DNA of 64,000 nt from Shewanella amazonensis SB2B. GTDB lineage: Bacteria; Pseudomonadota; Gammaproteobacteria; Enterobacterales; Shewanellaceae. Made by a program: the position numbers and the translations under genes. Each line of letters starts with the position of its first letter. Position 1 is the first letter of the stretch. The notes below the pieces were generated by a model that saw only the letters and a program-made list of their open reading frames with translations, made no database searches and had not been told where the DNA came from. This document shows, one piece after another, positions 54,345 through 62,907 of this stretch. The DNA lies in contig NC_008700.1 of the NCBI RefSeq assembly GCF_000015245.1, positions 3,856,501 to 3,920,500 of the forward strand, read 5' to 3'.

Positions 54345-55278
54345 CTTTTTGCCGGGGCCGCTGCTGTTTTTCATAAGCGGTAGCTTGCTCATTATCAACA
54401 CCGCCATCTGTGGTTCCCTGGTGTGCATCGGTGGTCTGTTCAAACTGCTGACGCCCTTCAAGGCGGGCCGTGTCCGGGTCACCATGCTGATGAACCGTTT
54501 TATGTGGCTTTGGGCCACTCTCAACGGCGCCATCCTCAAGCTGATTGCCAAAATCGAATGGGACGTCAAAGGTCTGGAACAGCTGGATAAAAACGGCTGG
54601 TATCTGGTGATAAGCAACCACTTGAGCGGCTTCGACATTGCGGCGCAGACCTATATCCTTCGGAACCACATTCCCATGCTCAAGTTCTTTCTCAAAAAAG
54701 AACTGATTTATGTGCCCATCATGGGGCTGGGCTGCTGGGCGCTGGACATGCCTTTTATGAACCGTACCAGCCCCGAGAAGCTGAAAAAGAATCCCAAGCT
54801 CAAGGGCAAGGATCTGGAAACGACCCGCAAGGCGTGCGAAAAATTCCGCGATCTGCCCACTTCCATCATCAACTATGTGGAAGGCAGCCGCTTTACCGAA
54901 GAAAAGCGCGACCGGCAAAACTCGCCCTATCGCTACCTGCTGCGCCCCAAAGCAGGCGGTATCGCGTTCGCACTTTCTGCCATGGGTGAGCAGTTCAGCC
55001 ACCTCTTGAACGTCACCGTGGTTTACCCGGATGCCCCAAAAGACATTCTAGCCGGCGTAATGCAGGGCAAGGTGAGTAAAATTGTTATCAGAATAGAAGC
55101 ACTGCCGGTGCCCGAAGTGGATGACAAACAGTACTTCAGCAGCGCCGAATACCGGGCCCAATTCCAGCGTTGGCTCAATGACATCTGGCTGCAAAAGGAT
55201 GAACAAATCCACGAGCTACTGGCCGAGCACAAAGCCAGCACCAGCAGCTACCGTGAACTGGCCGAGCGTGGCCACTGA
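54337..55278 (+). CDS. YihG-like acyltransferase, second of a tandem pair
   Basis: 313 residues. Same plan as the preceding gene: N-terminal helix (about 8-32), SNHLSGFD (His95, Asp100), FLKKELIYVPIMG, KKNPKLKGKDLETTR and YVEGSRF. Identity between the two is high in these blocks and lower at both ends, so it is a diverged duplication. It starts within the last codons of its neighbour, hence translational coupling, and a terminator follows. Confidence 0.87.
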   Translation: MLNFLPGPLLFFISGSLLIINTAICGSLVCIGGLFKLLTPFKAGRVRVTMLMNRFMWLWATLNGAILKLIAKIEWDVKGLEQLDKNGWYLVISNHLSGFDIAAQTYILRNHIPMLKFFLKKELIYVPIMGLGCWALDMPFMNRTSPEKLKKNPKLKGKDLETTRKACEKFRDLPTSIINYVEGSRFTEEKRDRQNSPYRYLLRPKAGGIAFALSAMGEQFSHLLNVTVVYPDAPKDILAGVMQGKVSKIVIRIEALPVPEVDDKQYFSSAEYRAQFQRWLNDIWLQKDEQIHELLAEHKASTSSYRELAERGH

Positions 55279-55324
55279 GTCACTTTGCGCTCAGTGCGAA
55301 AATAGCTACTCCAAGACGCGATTC

Positions 55325-55360
55325 AGGACGGCAGTTGAAATGCTGTCCTTTTTATCTTTT
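55325..55360 (+). terminator. Intrinsic terminator after the acyltransferase pair
   Basis: A 9-bp stem with one G-T pair (aggacggca / tgctgtcct), loop GTTGAAA, followed by TTTTTATCTTTT. Confidence 0.85.
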
Positions 55361-55475
55361 AAAGCCCTGTAAACCGCGCTGAAAACCCTGTTGCCTTACT
55401 GCTGTAATCGCTTAATATGCTATAAGCGGGTTAAAAGCGGCCTGCAGTCACAGCGTCATACCAGGGACGGGCACC

Positions 55476-56057
55476 ATGACCAAAATCACTTACGCATTTG
55501 TCTTCATTAGCAGTGTGCTCCTCTCGCTGTCATCAGCTGCGGACAGTTCTGAAGCTGTTGTCGCCCCTTCCACGCCATGCAAGCAAACAGCTGAATTGGC
55601 GGTAAAAATCGCACCAGGCCATCAGTTACTCAAAGCGCTCGCCCTTAGCAACAGCTACTGTTTCCAAGTGTATATAGGGCAAAGTAAGCAAGGCGCCAAC
55701 TACTCCCGGGAACAACGCCACAACATTAACCAAACCCATGACACCTATCGTATAGCCTATAAGGCGCTTAATACCGACGAAGCAAAATTGTTGCTCGCAG
55801 ACCAGTTTCTGAGAGAGGAAGCGCAGCAACATGTGGTGTTTATGGTTGAGCGCAGCGGCAGACTGGAGGTGGTACTTAAAGCGGCAGAATGGGCTGATTA
55901 TAGTGGTGGCTATGGCTCACGTTTATTTCCCGAGGAAGACAGTGCTCGCTTAACCCAATTATTTATAAGCCAATTGTCACACCAGAGACCGCTGACCCAA
56001 CTCAATCACCAATCTGCACCAGCCGCTCAGTCAATTGTTGCAGCTGATACTCGGTAA
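55476..56057 (+). CDS. Secreted protein of unknown function
   Basis: 193 residues with a signal peptide cleaved near SSAA (about residue 22). The mature protein has two cysteines (35 and 62) that could form a disulphide, and no recognisable domain. Central part is mixed charged helix (LNTDEAKLLLADQFLREEAQQHVVF). Its last 56 bases overlap the end of the convergent DUF523 gene, which adds some doubt about its 3' end. No functional clue from neighbours. Confidence 0.65.
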   Translation: MTKITYAFVFISSVLLSLSSAADSSEAVVAPSTPCKQTAELAVKIAPGHQLLKALALSNSYCFQVYIGQSKQGANYSREQRHNINQTHDTYRIAYKALNTDEAKLLLADQFLREEAQQHVVFMVERSGRLEVVLKAAEWADYSGGYGSRLFPEEDSARLTQLFISQLSHQRPLTQLNHQSAPAAQSIVAADTR

Positions 56058-56481
56058 AGACTTCTATGCCGTGCTGACTCAGCAGCGCTGCGGTAATGCC
56101 GTCGCCCTCACTCAGGGTACGGGAAAAGCTGCCATCGTAAATCAGCCCCTTGCCGCAGGACGGGCTGCGGGCTTTGAGAATGGCAAAACGAATATTTTCC
56201 TTTCGGGCAAGCCTTAAAGCAGCTTCAGCGCCCCGCACGAAGGCATCTGTCACATCCTCCCCCGTCTCTGTGATGACCCGAATGGCCTGCTTTGGGTCTG
56301 GCGCTTGTATTTCTGCCGGCGGGCGGGGCGTGGGCAAACCGCCGGCGCACTCGGGGCAGATGCCAACCAAGCGTCCCTGTTGCTGCCAGCCTTGCCACAG
56401 GGACGACTCCACCAAATTATCTTTACCATCGTATCGCACCGCTTCGCCCAGCAGACAGGCGCTCACCAAAATCTTTTCCAT
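56002..56481 (-). CDS. DUF523-family protein
   Basis: 159 residues. It begins MEKILVSACLLGEAVRYDG and has CPECAGGLPTPRPPAEI and ILKARSPSCG, the conserved cysteine motifs of DUF523. Several conserved cysteines suggest metal or iron-sulphur binding. In some bacteria the domain is fused to DUF1722. No defined biochemical role is known to me. Single gene, convergent with the secreted unknown. Confidence 0.83.
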   Translation of the reverse strand: MEKILVSACLLGEAVRYDGKDNLVESSLWQGWQQQGRLVGICPECAGGLPTPRPPAEIQAPDPKQAIRVITETGEDVTDAFVRGAEAALRLARKENIRFAILKARSPSCGKGLIYDGSFSRTLSEGDGITAALLSQHGIEVFTEYQLQQLTERLVQIGD

Positions 56482-56600
56482 CGTTTCTTTGCTCTAACAG
56501 GGCCGCGGCTTTTGAAGCGAAATACGTCCACCACAGCTACCCTTGATTGGCTGATGGCCACATCATCCCATGCCTTACAGACAAAGTGCAAAACCGCCAG

Positions 56601-56610
56601 TTGTTGACAA
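56601..56610. promoter_or_regulatory. Candidate PrpR operator, distal
   Basis: TTGTTGACAA, the same 10 bases as the core of the site at 56743-56758, 146 bases further upstream. It lies in the 346-base gap between the DUF523 gene and prpR. Confidence 0.4.
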
Positions 56611-56742
56611 TAAATCTTTCTCCCGTGTTGTAACGCAAACAAAACAGCAAACAAGGATTTGATAGACAAACCTTTAATATCAATACTTTAATTAATATTT
56701 AAATCAAAGAGCGCCAATACTTAGACTTACGTCTACGTCAAC

Positions 56743-56758
56743 GGATTGTTGACAATCC
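56743..56758. promoter_or_regulatory. Candidate PrpR (GntR-family) operator, proximal
   Basis: GGATTGTTGACAATCC is a perfect 7-2-7 inverted repeat 69 bases before prpR. TTGT-ACAA type palindromes are usual operators of FCD-class GntR regulators, so autoregulation of the prp operon is likely. Confidence 0.6.
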
Positions 56759-56827
56759 ACCGCAAGAGGTCTAATTTTCAACCATTGTCAGCGACAGGGC
56801 CGCAGCCAAAGCGGCAACAAGCACCCA

Positions 56828-57598
56828 ATGAGCCAGAGTACCCCGAAAGATCTCAGCACTGAACGCGGCGCCAGCGAGCGCGGCGCGGCCACCCTGGCCG
56901 ATCAGATCCTGAGTGCGATTCAAACTGCCATCATCAAGGGCGAACTGGCCCCGGGCAGCAAGATAAATGAGCAGGCACTGGCCGCCCAATTCGGCATCAG
57001 CCGAGGCCCCACCCGTGAAGCCCTGCAAACCCTCGAGCGCCAACGTTTGGTGGTACGCATGCCCCATGTGGGTGCCCGGGTGGCACAGCTGTCGGTGGAA
57101 GAGCTGAACGACCTCTATGACCTGCGCTCCACCCTGGAAGCCATGGCCTGTCGCCTCGCAGCCGAACGCATTACTGAAGCACAACTTGTCGAATTGCAGG
57201 CGCTGCTCGAACGTCAGGAAGCCGCGCTCAAACAGGGCGACACCTATTTTCAGGAGCAGGGTGACGTGGACTTCCACTACCAAATCATCCGCGCCAGCGG
57301 CAACAAACACCTGCAGGAAACCCTGATGGGCGGCCTGTACCACCTGCTGCGCATGTACCGTTATCAGTGCAGCAACCACCAGCGCCCAAGCCGGGCAATA
57401 GCCGAACACAGACGCATAGTCGAGGCCATTGCCGAGCGTGATGGCGAGCTGGCGGCGCTGTTGATGCAGCGCCATATCGAACAGGGACGCCGCAACACAG
57501 AGGCACGTCTTAAAGAACTCAAGGCCGAGGCAAGCGCCCGTGAGCACAGCTCGCTTACCTTCGCCAATACACAGCAATTAAAGGGAGAGACAGCATGA
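56828..57598 (+). CDS. prpR: GntR-family (FCD) regulator of the propionate operon
   Basis: 256 residues. Winged helix at about 22-90 (ADQILSAIQTAIIKGELAPGSKINEQALAAQFGISRGPTREAL in two parts) and FCD ligand domain at about 95-225 with its typical Asp/His metal residues (VDFHYQII, AEHRRI). It is the first gene of the prp cluster, overlapping prpB by ATGA, so it likely controls this operon in response to a methylcitrate-cycle intermediate. This GntR-type PrpR differs from the sigma54-type PrpR of enterobacteria. Confidence 0.88.
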   Translation: MSQSTPKDLSTERGASERGAATLADQILSAIQTAIIKGELAPGSKINEQALAAQFGISRGPTREALQTLERQRLVVRMPHVGARVAQLSVEELNDLYDLRSTLEAMACRLAAERITEAQLVELQALLERQEAALKQGDTYFQEQGDVDFHYQIIRASGNKHLQETLMGGLYHLLRMYRYQCSNHQRPSRAIAEHRRIVEAIAERDGELAALLMQRHIEQGRRNTEARLKELKAEASAREHSSLTFANTQQLKGETA

Positions 57599-58479
57599 CC
57601 CACAGCGCAGGCAAGCGTTTTCGCGACGCACTGGCACGCTCCAAGCCACTGCAAATCGTAGGTACCACCAACGCCTATTTCGCTCTGATGGCCGAAAAGA
57701 CCGGCTTTCAGGCTCTCTATCTGTCGGGCGCCGGGGTGGCTAACGCCTCTTATGGTCTGCCGGATCTGGGCATGACCTCCATGAATGATGTGCTGATTGA
57801 TGCCGGCCGCATCACCTCGGCCACCCAGCTGCCACTGCTGGTCGACATAGACACCGGCTGGGGCGGCGCCTTCAACATCGCCCGCACCATCAAGGAATTT
57901 GAAAAGGTTGGTGTTGCCGCGGTGCATATGGAAGACCAGGTGTCGCAAAAGCGTTGCGGCCACCGCCCCAACAAGGCCGTGGTGAGCACCGAAGAGATGG
58001 TTGACCGCATCAAGGCCGCCGTGGATGCCCGCACCGATGAGAACTTCGTCATCATGGCACGCACCGACGCGGTAGCCGTTGAAGGGCTGGATGCCGGTAT
58101 AGAGCGTGCCCAGGCCTATATCGAGGCCGGTGCCGACATGATTTTTGCCGAGGCCCTGACCGAGCTGCCACAGTACCGCAAGTTCAAGGACGCGGTAAAA
58201 GCGCCCATCCTCGCCAATATGACCGAATTCGGTCAAACCGAGCTGTTCGACAAGTCAGCCCTGTATGAAGCCGGAGCCGATATGGTGCTCTATCCACTCG
58301 GCACCTTCCGCGCCGCCAACCAGGCCGCCCTTAAGGTGATGCAGGCACTGATGAACGATGGCCACCAGCGCAATGTGCTCAGCACCATGCAAAGCCGGAA
58401 AGAGCTGTACGAGTTTTTGAACTACCACAGCTTTGAAGACACGCTGGACCGCCTCTTTGCTGAAGGCAAAAACAAATAA
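57595..58479 (+). CDS. prpB: 2-methylisocitrate lyase
   Basis: 294 residues, isocitrate lyase/PEP mutase superfamily. Cleaves 2-methylisocitrate to pyruvate and succinate. The catalytic Cys121 lies in KRCGHRPNK and the metal-binding region in VDIDTGWGG (Asp84, Asp86). The start overlaps the prpR stop (ATGA). Confidence 0.95.
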   Translation: MTHSAGKRFRDALARSKPLQIVGTTNAYFALMAEKTGFQALYLSGAGVANASYGLPDLGMTSMNDVLIDAGRITSATQLPLLVDIDTGWGGAFNIARTIKEFEKVGVAAVHMEDQVSQKRCGHRPNKAVVSTEEMVDRIKAAVDARTDENFVIMARTDAVAVEGLDAGIERAQAYIEAGADMIFAEALTELPQYRKFKDAVKAPILANMTEFGQTELFDKSALYEAGADMVLYPLGTFRAANQAALKVMQALMNDGHQRNVLSTMQSRKELYEFLNYHSFEDTLDRLFAEGKNK

Positions 58480-58668
58480 GGCCGCAGGCCTGAACAAGTA
58501 AAAGACAAGCAAGGACGAAGACAGCGGGGCATAAGGCCCAGGCAGTAGCTGCTTCCCGCCCCGGCAAAAATCCGTGGCGAACAAAGTAATCCATAAATCA
58601 GCGCCGGGACCCCATCGCCCTACCGATGCCGGCAACCAAGAACAAACGAGTTTACGAGGGAATGCAAA

Positions 58669-59805
58669 ATGGCTGAGACAACCGATAAAAAACTGAGTGG
58701 TGCAGGCCTGCGTGGTCAGAGCGCCGGTGAAACCGCCCTGAGCACAGTAGGTAAATCCGGCTCAGGCCTCACCTACCGTGGCTACGACGTAAAAGATCTG
58801 GCCGAAAACGCCAGCTTCGAAGAAGTGGCCTTTCTCATTCTGTACGGCGAGCTGCCCACTCAACTGGAGCTGGACAACTACCGCGCCAAGCTCAAAGGCC
58901 TGCGCGGCCTGCCACAGGCACTGAAAGAAGTGCTGGAGCGCATCCCCGCCAATGCCCATCCCATGGATGTGCTGCGTACCGGCTGCTCTATGCTGGGCAA
59001 CCTGGAAACCGAACACAGCTTTGCCGACCAGTTTGATGTAACCAACCGCATGCTGGCGGTGTTCCCGTCCATCATCTGCTACTGGTATCGTTTCAGCCAC
59101 GATGGCGTGCGCATCGAAACCGAGACCGATGACGAGCAAATCGGTGCCCACTTCCTGCACCTGCTGCACGGCAAGGCGCCTTCTGCCCTGCATGCCCGGG
59201 TAATGGATGTATCCCTCATCCTCTACGCAGAGCACGAGTTCAACGCCTCTACCTTTACTGCCCGCGTCTGTGCCTCGACCCTGTCTGATATGCACTCTTG
59301 CGTAACCGGTGCCATCGGTTCACTGCGCGGCCCGCTGCACGGCGGCGCCAACGAGGCGGCCATGGAGCTTATCCAGGACATGCGCGATGAGCAGCACGCC
59401 CGCGACGTACTGGCCGGTATGCTGGAGCGCAAAGAAAAAATCATGGGCTTTGGTCACGCCATCTACCGCGAATCCGACCCTCGTAACGCCATCATCAAAG
59501 AATGGTCTGAAAAGCTCGCCAAGGAATATGGCGACGACCGTCTGTACCGTGTTTCCGTGGCCTGCGAAGCCTTTATGTGGGAACAAAAGAAGCTCTTCTG
59601 TAACGCCGACTTCTTCCATGCCAGCGCCTATCACTTCATGGGCATCCCCACCAAGCTGTTCACCCCCATATTCGTATGTTCACGGGTGAGCGGCTGGACT
59701 GCCCACGTGATGGAGCAGCGCAGCAACAACCGCATCATCCGCCCAAGCGCCGATTATGTGGGTGTGGAACTGCGCAGCGTGACCCCAATCAGCGAGCGCG
59801 GCTGA
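58669..59805 (+). CDS. prpC: 2-methylcitrate synthase
   Basis: 378 residues, short citrate-synthase form. It condenses propionyl-CoA and oxaloacetate. Active-site blocks are visible: GPLHGGANEAAM with the first His, GFGHAIYRESDPR with the second, and the late FMGIPTKLFTPIFVCSRVSGW block. A 189-bp gap separates it from prpB, without a terminator. The small GC stem just after prpB (AGGCC/GGCCT) lacks a T-run. Confidence 0.94.
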   Translation: MAETTDKKLSGAGLRGQSAGETALSTVGKSGSGLTYRGYDVKDLAENASFEEVAFLILYGELPTQLELDNYRAKLKGLRGLPQALKEVLERIPANAHPMDVLRTGCSMLGNLETEHSFADQFDVTNRMLAVFPSIICYWYRFSHDGVRIETETDDEQIGAHFLHLLHGKAPSALHARVMDVSLILYAEHEFNASTFTARVCASTLSDMHSCVTGAIGSLRGPLHGGANEAAMELIQDMRDEQHARDVLAGMLERKEKIMGFGHAIYRESDPRNAIIKEWSEKLAKEYGDDRLYRVSVACEAFMWEQKKLFCNADFFHASAYHFMGIPTKLFTPIFVCSRVSGWTAHVMEQRSNNRIIRPSADYVGVELRSVTPISERG

Positions 59806-59812
59806 TAACAGC

Positions 59813-59835
59813 GGGGCCGACGAGCAGTCGGCCCC
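59813..59835 (+). other. Perfect 9-bp hairpin between prpC and acnD
   Basis: GGGGCCGAC / GTCGGCCCC with a 5-base loop starts 8 bases after the prpC stop. No T-run follows, so it is more likely an mRNA-stability or partial-attenuation element than a full terminator. Confidence 0.6.
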
Positions 59836-59905
59836 AATAACGCCCGCCGCACAAAAACAACAGCCACTCATTATTCGCGCCCTTTTGCCTGTCTGGAACG
59901 CCGTT

Positions 59906-62491
59906 ATGAACACTCAATTCCGTAAGCCGCTGCCCGGCACCAATTTAAGCTTCTTCGATACCCGCGAGGCGGTGGACGCCATCGCCCCCGGCGCCTTCGA
60001 CAAACTGCCCTACACCTCCAAGGTACTGGCCGAAAACCTGCTCCGCAAGGCCGAGCCCGCGCGCCTGAACGACTTCTTAAGCCAGCTGATTTTCCGTAAG
60101 CAAGACCTCGACTTCCCCTGGTTCCCGGCTCGCGTGGTGTGCCACGACATTCTCGGCCAAACGGCCCTGGTGGACCTTGCCGGCCTGCGTGATGCCATTG
60201 CTGCCAAGGGCGGCGACCCGGCCAAGGTGAATCCTGTGGTGCCAACCCAGCTGATTGTGGATCACTCACTGGCGGTGGAGCACGGCGGCTTCGAGAAGGA
60301 TGCCTTTGAGAAAAACCGTGCCATCGAAGACAGACGCAACGACGATCGCTTCCACTTTATCAACTGGACCAAAAAGGCCTTCCGCAATGTGGATGTGATC
60401 CCCCCCGGCAACGGCATCATGCACCAGATCAACCTGGAAAAGATGTCACCGGTTATTCAGGTGCGTGACGGCATCGCCTTCCCCGACACCTGCGTCGGCA
60501 CCGACAGCCACACCCCCCACGTGGATTCCCTCGGCGTTATCGCCATCGGCGTGGGTGGCCTTGAAGCCGAAAACGTGATGCTGGGCCGCGCTTCCTGGAT
60601 GCGTCTGCCGGATATCGTTGGTGTTGAGCTCACCGGCAAGCCAAACCCCGGCATTACCGCCACCGACGTGGTGCTGGCCTTGACCGAATTTTTGCGTAAA
60701 GAGCGGGTGGTGGGTGCCTACCTTGAGTTCTTCGGCGAAGGCGCCAAGGCGCTCACCCTGGGCGACCGTGCCACCATCTCCAACATGACCCCCGAATATG
60801 GCGCCACCGCCGCCATGTTCTATATCGACGAGCAGACCATCGACTATCTGCGCCTCACCGGCCGTGATGAAAAGCAGGTCGAGCTGGTTGAAAACTATGC
60901 CAAAACCACAGGCCTGTGGGCGGATGCCATGACGGGTGCCGACTATGGCCGGATACTGACGTTTGACCTCTCCAGCGTGGTGCGCAACATGGCGGGGCCT
61001 TCCAACCCCCATGCCCGTTTGGCCACCAGCGATCTGGCCGCCAAGGGTATTGCCGCCGACTGGCAAGAAGAATCAGGCAAGATGCCCGATGGCGCGGTGA
61101 TCATCGCCGCTATCACCAGCTGTACCAACACCAGTAACCCCCGCAACGTGATTGCCGCAGGCCTCATTGCCCGCAACGCGGTGCAAAAAGGTCTGGTGCG
61201 CAAGCCATGGGTGAAAACCTCACTGGCCCCCGGCTCCAAGGCGGTGGAGCTGTACCTGAAAGAAGCAGGTCTCTTGCCGTACCTTGAACAGCTCGGCTTT
61301 GGCATTGTTGCGTTTGCCTGTACCACCTGTAACGGCATGAGTGGCGCGCTGGACCCAGTCATCCAGCAGGAAATCATCGAGCGGGATCTGTACGCCACCG
61401 CCGTGCTGTCGGGCAACCGTAACTTCGACGGCCGTATTCACCCCTATGCCAAGCAGGCGTTTCTGGCTTCGCCGCCTTTGGTGGTGGCCTACGCCATCGC
61501 GGGCACAGTGCGCTTCGATATCGAAAAAGATGTGCTGGGCATAGACGATGCTGGCAATGCAGTGACCCTTAAAGACCTGTGGCCAGAAGATGCGGAAATC
61601 GATGCCATCATCAAGTCATCGGTGAAGCCTGAGCAGTTTCGCGCCGTGTACGACCCCATGTTTAATCTCGCCGTGGAATACGGCACCGAGAAGCCACTTT
61701 ACGACTGGCGCCCACAGAGCACCTACATCCGCCGCCCGCCCTACTGGGAAGGCGCCCTTGCCGGTGAGCGGACTTTAAGCGGTATGCGGCCACTGGCGGT
61801 GCTGGGTGACAACATCACCACAGATCACCTGTCGCCTTCCAACGCGATTCTGGCAAGCTCCGCCGCCGGTGAGTATCTCGCCAAAATGGGCCTGCCGGAG
61901 GAAGACTTTAACTCCTACGCCACCCACAGGGGCGACCACCTGACTGCCCAGCGCGCCACCTTCGCCAACCCCAAGCTCTTTAACGAGATGGTGAAGGATG
62001 CTGACGGCAAGGTGAAGCAGGGCTCGCTCGCTCGCCTCGAGCCCGAGGGCAAGGTACTGCGCATGTGGGAAACCATTGAAACCTACATGGAGCGCAAGCA
62101 GCCACTGATCATAGTGGCCGGTAAGGACTACGGTCAGGGCTCCAGCCGTGACTGGGCCGCCAAGGGCGTGCGTCTTGCCGGTGTCGAAGTGATTGTGGCC
62201 GAAGGCTTCGAGCGTATTCACCGCACCAACCTGGTGGGCATGGGCGTGTTGCCGCTGGAATTTATGCCCGGCGAAACCCGCATGACCTACGGCATAGACG
62301 GCACTGAAACCTTCGATGTGAAGGGCGAGCGCACCCCGGGTGCCGAGCTAACGCTCCTTATCCGTCGCCAAAATGGCGAAACAGTGGAAGTGCCTGTGCG
62401 CTGCCGTTTGGATACCGCCGAAGAAGTGTCCATTTATGAGGCAGGGGGAGTTCTCCAACGCTTCGCCCAGGACTTCTTGGCCAATTCATAA
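59906..62491 (+). CDS. acnD: Fe/S-dependent 2-methylcitrate dehydratase AcnD
   Basis: 861 residues from ATG at 59906, where the MNTQFRKPLPGTNL start fits the family; an upstream start at 59885 is less likely. It is an aconitase-fold enzyme. The [4Fe-4S] ligand motifs are ITSCTNTSNPRN and FACTTCNGMSG, and CVGTDSHTPHVDSLG and the C-terminal swivelling domain QGSSRDWAAKG are present. With PrpF it converts 2-methylcitrate to 2-methyl-cis-aconitate, replacing PrpD. Confidence 0.94.
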   Translation: MNTQFRKPLPGTNLSFFDTREAVDAIAPGAFDKLPYTSKVLAENLLRKAEPARLNDFLSQLIFRKQDLDFPWFPARVVCHDILGQTALVDLAGLRDAIAAKGGDPAKVNPVVPTQLIVDHSLAVEHGGFEKDAFEKNRAIEDRRNDDRFHFINWTKKAFRNVDVIPPGNGIMHQINLEKMSPVIQVRDGIAFPDTCVGTDSHTPHVDSLGVIAIGVGGLEAENVMLGRASWMRLPDIVGVELTGKPNPGITATDVVLALTEFLRKERVVGAYLEFFGEGAKALTLGDRATISNMTPEYGATAAMFYIDEQTIDYLRLTGRDEKQVELVENYAKTTGLWADAMTGADYGRILTFDLSSVVRNMAGPSNPHARLATSDLAAKGIAADWQEESGKMPDGAVIIAAITSCTNTSNPRNVIAAGLIARNAVQKGLVRKPWVKTSLAPGSKAVELYLKEAGLLPYLEQLGFGIVAFACTTCNGMSGALDPVIQQEIIERDLYATAVLSGNRNFDGRIHPYAKQAFLASPPLVVAYAIAGTVRFDIEKDVLGIDDAGNAVTLKDLWPEDAEIDAIIKSSVKPEQFRAVYDPMFNLAVEYGTEKPLYDWRPQSTYIRRPPYWEGALAGERTLSGMRPLAVLGDNITTDHLSPSNAILASSAAGEYLAKMGLPEEDFNSYATHRGDHLTAQRATFANPKLFNEMVKDADGKVKQGSLARLEPEGKVLRMWETIETYMERKQPLIIVAGKDYGQGSSRDWAAKGVRLAGVEVIVAEGFERIHRTNLVGMGVLPLEFMPGETRMTYGIDGTETFDVKGERTPGAELTLLIRRQNGETVEVPVRCRLDTAEEVSIYEAGGVLQRFAQDFLANS

Positions 62492-62657
62492 CGCGGCCTG
62501 TTGCGCCCAGGGCTTTGTTGGCCGTGCTCATGCAGGACCTCCTGCACTGCGCGCGGCCGCCTCGCCCCACGCGCAACATACCGGCGTCTGAAATAGCCAG
62601 GGCCTGAGAAGACGGGAACAGATTTCAGAACCAATTTAAATCATAGGATTCAATGCC

Positions 62658-62822
62658 ATGGCATTTAAACCACAGATCCGCATTCCTGCTACCTATATGC
62701 GTGGCGGCCCTGTCGGTCCGGCTTCGCGGTATCAACCGCTTCGCCTTGTCGCTGCGAAAAAATGCGATTTTTCCTTGCCCGCAGGCACTGACATGTCTGG
62801 CGGCAGTTCCCTCTGCCGCTGA
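62658..62822 (+). pseudogene. Truncated duplicate of the prpF 5' end
   Basis: A 54-codon frame that starts MAFKPQIRIPATYMRGG, the same as the PrpF N-terminus, then runs into unrelated residues and stops at 62822. The shared DNA is 44 bases with one mismatch (62664-62707 against 62858-62901). An AGGAT site lies before its ATG. It may be translated as a short leader-like product, or be a dead remnant of the original prpF start after a local duplication. Confidence 0.75.
62664..62707 (+). repeat. 44-bp direct repeat, copy 1 (copy 2 at 62858-62901 in prpF)
   Basis: Identical to 62858-62901 except for T at 62690 against C at 62884; offset 194 bases. Covers codons for FKPQIRIPATYMRGG. Confidence 0.97.
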
Positions 62823-62907
62823 GGTTCCGCCCCAATCGTTTTTTGGAGATTAAAATGTTTAAACCACAGATCCGCATTCCTGCCACCTATATGCGTGGCG
62901 GAACCTC
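62821..62907 (+). promoter_or_regulatory. Long-range inverted repeat around the prpF start site
   Basis: GAGGTTCCGCC (62821-62831) is the exact complement of GGCGGAACCTC (62897-62907), with a 65-base loop holding the ribosome site and ATG of prpF. Just upstream lies a separate 7-bp stem (GCGGCAG/CTGCCGC, near 62801-62820). Pairing would place the prpF start in a loop; effect on translation is unknown. Confidence 0.45.

Noticed and set aside
53598..54638. 346-codon antisense frame over the acyltransferase pair
   Set aside because: Both plus-strand genes carry catalytic motifs; the antisense product shows none.
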